Shown piece after piece: positions 56,650-64,000 of a DNA stretch of 64,000 nt. This stretch comes from Diphasiastrum complanatum (Eukaryota > Streptophyta > Lycopodiopsida > Lycopodiales > Lycopodiaceae). The translations under genes and the position numbers were made by a program. How positions within the stretch are numbered: position 1 is the first letter of the stretch; each line of letters begins with the position of its first letter. The DNA lies in the NCBI GenBank assembly GCA_029204225.1, contig CM055108.1, forward strand, positions 48,246,996 through 48,310,995, in the 5' to 3' direction. The notes under the pieces are model-generated. The model had not been told where the DNA came from. It ran no database searches and worked only from the letters and a program-made list of their open reading frames with translations.

Positions 56650-58001
56650 GAATCGACACAAAGTGGCACAAGATGATTGATTCGCTGAGAACTTTGCAAA
56701 AGTAGCACTATTCACAAATCTACACAAAATAAAAGAATTGGATGAAATCTAGAGGTTGGTGTAGATTCCTACATTTTGAGAGTGATGGACAAAATTATAA
56801 TAAGAAAATTTGTAAAAGTTAAGGTTGTAATTATTGAGATTAAGAGAGTTAAATGTGTACTCTTCGATATGGATGCAATCGTAAAAAAACATGCAAAACA
56901 CTTCTAGCATAATGGATGACCGACATCAATTTATTGTTGTAGCAATTGTAACTTTTGTTTGCTCCAAAGCGCCTTGAGGATGGTTATGAGAAAGACAATG
57001 TTGATAAAGACATTGAAGCTCATGATATTTTGATATGCCTTATTAAGAGGACTTTTGTAATAAGTAAAAATCTTAAGTAACTGGAATTTGGCTGTGGTGA
57101 AAAGTAAATGGGAGAAAATTTGAACGTTGTGGACTGTCTCAAGTTCTCTTTCCAAGTTTGTGTAGCTTGGACCCTATACATGAGACCCTCATACAACCAC
57201 CAAAGTAGCAAGTAGCCTATAGCAATATTATTAATCACTAATGGACCGTAGTTGTAAATTTTAAAGTTGTACCTTGTATGTTCCAAGTTAATTAGGATTC
57301 ACTATTACTAGTGTAAGTTGTAAGACAATTTTGTACAAGATACTTTGTATGAAGTTGCCAGGAAGATGTATTTTGCTCCTACATGTACTTGTATAGAATT
57401 CTAAGCAGAAGAATATAACCAGAAAAAAAATCTAAAAGAGTTGGGGGTTTTTAGGGCAACATTGGCATTGTCCCTCCTCCCCTTGCAAAGCTGCAAACAC
57501 TCTCCCAAGCATTGGCATTTGCACTCTTGCAAACATTTGCATTTGCACATTTGCAACATTTGCTAATAATCATGGAACTCTCAACTTATTGTGAAATATT
57601 TTTTGTTCGCCTTACAAAAGTGCCTCAAGTCTCATCCAAACATGCTTTGTAAATCTTAATACATGTATCTAGTTGATAACATTTAATTCACAATAAGAAA
57701 AGATATGCTGGACTTCGTCAGCAATGTACATTTGGCTGCCTATTTGCTGTTCTATTTGGGTTCTAAGATCATTTCACTTGACCCATTGTGTGTTGGAAAA
57801 TTTTAAATATGAAATTGACTTCGAGAACAAGTGGAGTATGGCCTTTTGGAGCTAAGTCTCCAAATGGGTAAGCAAACCCTGGCTTCTTTTGGCCATTGGC
57901 TTGAGTTGCATCATCCAACGTCACTAAAGGCTATCACATAAATTAAGGTAAGGGCTATCACATAGATTAAGTCACAAGAAAAGATTTGAACTTTCTTTAG
58001 C
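56650..58001. other. Intergenic region downstream of the reductase gene
   Basis: Mostly without signal. 57478-57580 has TTTGCATTTGCAC-type runs followed by TTTGCTAATAATCATGG, similar to 62300-62384 inside the reductase gene. Confidence 0.35.
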
Positions 58002-61000
58002 TTATGACCAAACTTCAACATTGTAGCGTCCCAGCCTTTCAAGCTGTTTTATAAATAATGCTGCAGAATCTTCTGAACATTTTTTCTCTTTTAGGACAAC
58101 ATCCTTAAATGCTGATGCAACGTCTTCTGGCATCTTATTAGCAGATCCTGCAACAAAGACGCTTCCCCCGGCGCTTAACAATCTCCATGTCTTCTCACTT
58201 TCTTCAAGTATTTTGTGCTGAACATAGATTTTGTGTGGTTGGTCCCTGGAAAATGCAACAACGAATCCTCCCCCCATTTTGTCTGACATAATGTCATTTC
58301 CTTTTGTACAGGAAACCCAAAAGTCTTTGTACAGAAAATCCTTTGCCTGCTTACGGCAGCCAAAAAAAACCAACACTGGTGCAACAGGTTCAGTCGCAGC
58401 AATAGCGACTCTCTCTTCTACAAAAGCACGAAACGGAGCACAGCCAGTTCCTGGACCAACTAGAATCAGAGGAACAGAAGCAGGAGGTTGTTTGAATGTT
58501 CCTCTCGTCATCCAGATAGGAATCACATCTACAGTCGGGAAAGTGAAATATGTTCATGAAGATAACCGTGCTGGATAGATTCTTGCTATGAGACAATTCG
58601 AGAACTCATTTTCAGGAATACCATTCGCAGTTTCTGAGCATTTGCATTAAAGTTTAATGTGTATCTAACAAAGGGCACAAAATATGGCAGTTCAGCTGAA
58701 TAAAAGTATCATGGTATGATTGTCAGCCATGGAGATTTTAATCAGAAGCACAGTTATTTAAGAGACATGAACGCTCAGCGACATTTCAAAGGACAAATAC
58801 TCATATGCTAAAAAAAGAAAAGAAATACAACAACGAACTTGAATATCTACCTTGCTTTGGCTCTAATCGTGATAACCATGAGGAACAAAGGCCTAATTTC
58901 TTTCTCTTATATGGTGTATTCCAAGAAACAACTGCTACAGTTATATGAGCTTCGTTTGGATGCAGCTTCAGAGAAGATGATATGGAGAAATATCTTGGTT
59001 GAAGCCGAGGGGCTAGCTGCAAAAGCCACTCAAGGGGTAACTGGACAGAAGGAAAATCTTGCAGGACCTGCAAGCCAAGAAGTATGCCACAAAACAAAGC
59101 CTTTTATAAGCGCCTCTCCTTACGAGCCGAGTTACAACTTTGTTATTCTAATACCGCACATGTTGTCTTTCCATCTTCTTACTCCCTAAATTATGTTCTT
59201 ATTTCCGTATCTCTTCTCTACACAACAATCTTATAGTTTCCCTAATGTCAAACTAGCTATTTCACACTTATCTGCCCAACACGTAAAAGCTTAAAGCCTT
59301 ACTATAAGCAGAAGAATGTTCAAACTACCAAACCAGCAAGCTACATAGTTGTTCTAGCTAATCAGATCGAAAGCAATCAGAAGTACAAATGAGAGTAGAC
59401 TTTTCAGAATGCTCCTTATGCTGCAACTAGACGTTTTCTTGGTTAAAAATAGCTCCAAAAATATTGTAAGTATTGATTCTCCAACAGAAACCAAAAAGTT
59501 CTGCACAAAGTCCTAAGTCATACTAAACAACAACCAGCTAATATATTGATAAGGATTCCAAAATATCACATAATACTCCTAAATGAATGAAACTCCAGCA
59601 AAAAAGCTGTGGGAGAAAATTTCATGGTCCAAAAATATCTAAACCTAACACTCTCTGGTGAATGATACTTAGATCAGGGAAAACAACCTGTAATCCTAAA
59701 TTATCTCCTAGTGAAATATCCTCAGATCATTATATTACAGATCTCGAAGATTAACAATCCCAAGATATGAACCAAGACGAAATGGATTTTGGACCTCAAC
59801 CACCCCACCCCATAATCAGAAGAATGTCTAGATTGCAAATACCTAAGCATAATGGAACTCGAGAACCAATCAGATTCTTCAGATCTATGTAGAAGCATGT
59901 GAAATCTATGGAGCGGAATAACGTAAGGTCTACAATCTCTTTGAAGCCAAACCAGATGATTGTCAATATAAGAATGTCTGCCCCTTTGAACACAACCAAA
60001 TTACCCTAATGCTTCACATGCTATCCCAAGTGCAGTGCACAAAGGTTCACAGGCAGACAGCCTAAGCTGAACCATGATAGCTACAAGTGCAAGCGAACCC
60101 TCAATAATGAACGCTAAGGAAAATATCTGAGACATCTAGAGGGTGTTTAACAGAACTTTTACCAAATAGTAACCAGTAAAAGTGCTCTTTCATTCTGTTC
60201 AATTTCATACATAATCATGAAGCCTAAACAAACAACTCGTCAAAAAACACCACCAAGGCCACCAAGCTGTATATCTCAAGTGTACCCTACCAAAATGATG
60301 TGTGAGCCTATAACCTGAAATGAAGAATTTAAGCCCAGCATTCTCTTTCAAAAGAGCTTGAGGGAAGGTGGCGCAACTTTGTATAGAACTGACCCAACAA
60401 GCATACCTCCCCTTTGTCAATGGGGAAGTTGAGACACGAGCAGAGATTGGCAGCTGTGTACAAATAACGTGCTCTCTTAAGCAGAAACATGTCAACGCTC
60501 TGTTGATGTCACAGAAGGTGTGTCATTAAGTGTTGAGCTGTGGTACCATGCATTATTTATATGGGAGCTCCAAAGCAAGTGGTCATTGATCTTGATCACA
60601 ATTGGCACAAGTCCAACAAGCAACACCATGGACGGATTGATATGTGCCCTTAGCCAACAAAGCAAACGGATTATGCAGCATTTCTTAATCTCTTAAATTG
60701 GGAATGGTTTAATATTGTGCATTACCTCAAGAAATGTGCGCCGTTCTCTCTGGTTGTAACGATAAAGATCATCCCTGCCCTCAGGTGATGAAAAGTATTG
60801 AAGTCTTTCTTTCTCATGCTCTGCCTTTGCAAAGTGGCTCATAACCTCGAGAAATAACAATGCAAAAACAACATGTATATTAGTACAGCAGGTATACGTT
60901 AGTATAGTTGTGTGAAAAATTCTAGTAGGAACTAGCATTTAGTATTAATCACGAAGAAAAGCAGGTAGTTCAAGTGTTTCAATCATTCCAAGAACAACAA

Positions 61001-63826
61001 CCACTTCTCGAAACTGCTCACCTCAAACAGATAGCGACGAGGTGAGGCAGAGTCAACATCCATCACAAATTCAACAAAAGCCCTTATTCTTACGAGACTT
61101 ATTTCACCAATATTCACGTTATTTCCTCTAGTCGGAGGAAAAAATGTACCAGTGGCCTCAACCTACAGTTCAGATATGATGATTAAAACAGGTATAAGCT
61201 CAAACAGAATACGTTGTAAGTGTAGTTACTAAAAGAAGTTCTTGGGGTAACAGAAATTGTGAAGGTGTCTGTTATCACATTCTCATAGCGACATATGCAC
61301 AGTCAATAGCTGCAGCTTAAGACGTCAAGCTTGTTGCTTCATATTTTCAATTGCTCACTCTACAGAAAAAATAATTGCACACTTATTATCACACAGGACA
61401 AATAAAATAAAACCAAAACCTCTCCATAACAGTCCTAAACAGACAAATTGTCTCAGGCAAGAACAAATTCCAAGCATAGAGCATAATGCTTGAGTGACGG
61501 TATAATTAAGTAACATACTGAGACAAATGCATCAGGATCCAAGTCACAACGTTTCAGAAAATCTTCAACAGCCTTGGCATTCTGGATTGGCATCATTCCA
61601 ATCACATCACCTGGAGAATACTGAACACCCTGAAAGACATTGCACAAACAAGCACAAATTACAAAAAAACATTCGTCCTTAAACTTTCTCCATTCTTTGA
61701 ATTTCTTTCAAAGACAATGGCTGTTCTCATGAGAACCTATCAAAATTGAATCAGAAGGGCAGAAAGTAGCTTACAGAGCCTCGCAAATCAAATTCTATAT
61801 GGCGGACATCTTGCTCATGATCTTCCTCGGTTAGCCGTACATTACGCAACTGTTGATGGCAAAAACATGCACATGCTATTATGTCCTGCTTGCCACATTT
61901 CACCAGGGACTGCTTGCTACATTTCACCAATGAATCCGAAAAATTGCCATTTGTCAGAAAACTCAACCAAAAGTTCGGAAGTCATACTGGAAGAATAAAG
62001 ACTAACCACTTGAGAAAATATCGGCTGATGCTGGACATGGCCATAGCTTTCACCACCAGAGACAAGGGTAAATGGCAAGGGTCCACTTGCAGACTCAACC
62101 ATTCTGCATGCTTTTTCATGCTCATCCCATACATCTCGCAGATCTACAAGTATTAGAGAAGACAAATTGTCTCAATAATATGGCATAACCCTATCCAAGG
62201 TTGGAACAAATCATACAATAACTGGAATTAGTCCAATATGGATCTCTATGCAGACTTCTTAGCAAAAAGGAGATTCCAAACATATTAGAGCTTTTTTTAA
62301 CACAATGTTTGCAAATCTAGGCTTTACCCTTGCAAATGTTTGCATTTGCACATTTTCTCATTTCCAACGTTTGCTGGTAACCATGGTAGAGACAGAGGGA
62401 GTCAGGTGGAACGCTTCTGGAGGATCAGATCAGTTTACTAACGAGTTTTCGACAGGTCACCATGATTGTTGTATGAACAAACAGAGAAGAAAGTTGTAAA
62501 TAGGGTGGTGGACCAGATGACATATATAGTGAAGTAAAAAAGTATGTTGCCTGAAGAATTGGTGGGACCAATGCCCAATAACTCTAAAGGCAAGGATGCA
62601 TGATATGCAAAACAACAGATTTTAAAGAACGGAATTCAAACTCATTCTATGCTCAACACGAGTATACCAAGAAAGAAAATAAACATGAAGAAAGAAGGAA
62701 TAGGCTTCCGAGATAAATCTTTCTCTAAAGATGTAGAGACCTGTAATCTCAACTACACTTGATTATCTTGCAGGGATGACATTATCACATCTTGTCGTGT
62801 TGTTTCTCAAATCTGGCATCTGTCTTCTCATAAGAGCCCAAACATTATCAGCCAGCAATCTCTAGAACCTGTCTAATACGACATTTTGGATGCACACAAG
62901 AGCAGCTAGACACGCCAAAATACTATTGACATTGCTGCAACCACACAGCAACTCCAAGATAGCAAACTCCCTAATTTTGAAGGAATTTGGCAAAGCAGCT
63001 CTATTCTGATTTTTCTACAAGAAAATTCAAGAAAATTTCAGCATGTGATAAGTGCTAAATCATGCCATTTTAGGTGCGCATAAGCCCCAAACAAGATTGA
63101 TTCTGTTGTATCATCCTTATCAAAATGTCTTCAAAAACCGGCAAGAGATGGAGGCACTCTAGCACCCCACTTTTATCAGCAAATAGGCCGAGGAAAAACA
63201 TGTAATGATGCAACTTTTAGGGCTTTAGACTCTGAAAAGGAGGCAAAATGTTTGCTCAGAGTTTTCACCTTTTGACTTAAAGTCGTCTTCAATGACAAGA
63301 ACCAGGCTATAATGCCAGCACTCTACTTCTAGAAGCCAAAGAGCTAAGCTGATGATGCTCTGCTTGAACTTCAAAGTCTGTCAGTTCTTTGCATAATTAT
63401 CTCATGAGAACTGCATGTTTCATCTCCTGAAAGCTTTCTTCAAAAATATCAAGTGATGCACTTTGTTATAGAGATTTGATTAGGAGGTACCAACTGCCAC
63501 CTTTCCTAACTACGATAGCCAAAATGGTTTTTAGCCAAACTGATTATTTTTCTACGGTCCTTAGCCACGTTGTGATTGGTCCATCAAAATAACGAATACC
63601 ATACACTAAAAGAGACAAAGTTGACATACTGATATGAAAATCTGCTGAAGCTCCATTTAACCTCGAACAGTCATTAGGATGATATAAGATCCGGTACTTG
63701 GGAGGATCCAGCTGATTCCGACCTGTATCTTCTGTTTCTGCATCAGAAAGGCCAGAGGGAAGAGGAATGTGTTCCCGAAATGCCAACCACAAGCTAACCA
63801 ACCATGGATCTAATGCAGCTTCATAC
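58002..63826 (-). CDS. ATR3: NADPH-dependent diflavin oxidoreductase (ATR3/TAH18/NDOR1 type), 5' end outside window
   Basis: Passes electrons from NADPH through FAD and FMN to the Dre2/CIAPIN1 protein for cytosolic iron-sulfur cluster assembly. Eight exons are visible on the minus strand: 63630-63826, 62007-62143, 61775-61849, 61519-61629, 61022-61162, 60726-60845, 58851-59067, 58002-58528. All have AG..GT borders and phases agree, for 1,525 bp or about 508 codons. The first visible exon (YEAALDPWLVSLW) follows the flavodoxin domain, which must lie beyond 64000. Then come the FAD domain (DVRHIEFDLRGS, YSPGDVIGMMP, SASPRRYLFE, the FAD motif PRYFSISSS, KKLGLCSSWL), the NADPH domain (GPGTGCAPFRAFVEER, FFGCRKQAKDFLY, VYVQHKI) and the terminal NVEVWS. 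The donor of exon 62007-62143 could also lie 3 bases earlier. No damage is seen. Confidence 0.95.
59068..60725 (-). other. Intron of ATR3-type gene
   Basis: 1,658 bp with GT..AG ends. A 96-codon minus frame inside (60495-60205) has no similarity to the protein family and breaks the exon match, so it is intron. Confidence 0.8.
62144..63629 (-). other. Intron of ATR3-type gene
   Basis: 1,486 bp. The split codon (one base before, two after) is consistent across it. 62300-62384 holds a TTTGCAAATG/TTTGCATTTGCAC tract ending TTTGCTGGTAACCATGG. Confidence 0.8.
62300..62384. repeat. TTTGCATTTGC-rich element end
   Basis: Ends in CTGGTAACCATG, close to the right end of MITE A (CTGGTAACTATG). A similar tract is at 57478-57580. 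No left partner end or target duplication is found, so it may be a truncated hAT-like element. Confidence 0.35.
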
Positions 63827-64000
63827 CTGTCAAACGTCATCATGTTAATAGCTGCATTGGAGAAGAAGTTATATATTGAAGGACCAAACAACAAAGACTT
63901 CTCTAGACTGCAAATAAACAAGATCAATCCGCAACCTTCTAGGCACTCACATATTTGTGCCTTAATTGCTTTGAAAAAGTGTTGTGAACACTCAGTGCTC

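Noticed and set aside
60205-60495. 96-codon minus frame as an extra exon of the ATR3-type gene
   Set aside because: The flanking exons join in phase and match the family without it.

Overview
This is plant nuclear DNA. Two plant-type housekeeping genes with introns sit in the last 25 kb: cytosolic pyruvate kinase (39.1-43.8 kb, complete, three exons) and an ATR3/TAH18-type diflavin reductase (58.0 to beyond 63.8 kb, N-terminus outside the window). Both are on the minus strand. The rest is AT-rich and dominated by decayed Ty1/copia and Ty3/gypsy LTR retrotransposons with plant primer-binding sites (TGGTATCAGAGC type). Long introns and this repeat load suit a large land-plant genome; I cannot name the species from sequence alone.

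Layout. 1-2.7 kb: internally deleted copia element with both LTRs (the left one cut by the window edge). 2.7-5.9 kb: minus-strand gypsy gag, its motif-rich 5' leader, an LTR stub, and a gypsy RT fragment. 6.05-8.47 kb: copia gag-protease-integrase, broken by a minus LTR (8.47-9.30 kb). 9.3-13.5 kb: minus gag-like reading frames with Ser/Thr/Pro-rich and coiled-coil regions plus leader. 13.5-15.6 kb: gypsy integrase and truncated RT. 15.6-17.2 kb: 5' end of a minus copia element whose LTR sits inside the integrase of a plus copia (17.2-19.7 kb). 19.7-22.3 kb: minus copia 5' half with intact gag. 22.7-23.7 kb: copia scraps and a 228-bp pure TC repeat. 24.5-26.5 kb: minus gag-like ORF. 26.5-35.9 kb: copia remnant with a younger 6,093-bp copia nested in its gag, flanked by a 5-bp target duplication. 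36-39 kb: mostly non-coding, with a tiny tRNA-derived SINE bounded by a 17-bp duplication.

The pyruvate kinase first intron (3 kb) carries two hAT-like miniature elements. From 44.6 to 57.5 kb come more copia and gypsy fragments, a 1,028-bp TRIM-like element, a probable chromovirus integrase, and a hAT transposase scrap. The reductase gene then fills the end.

The two host genes act separately: one in glycolysis, the other feeding electrons to cytosolic iron-sulfur cluster assembly. I see no operon, CRISPR array or obviously new multi-gene system. The most interesting signals are small non-autonomous elements (SINE, hAT MITEs, gag-RNase H TRIM), a G-box palindrome shared by several copia LTR families, and the poorly classifiable gag-like ORFs.
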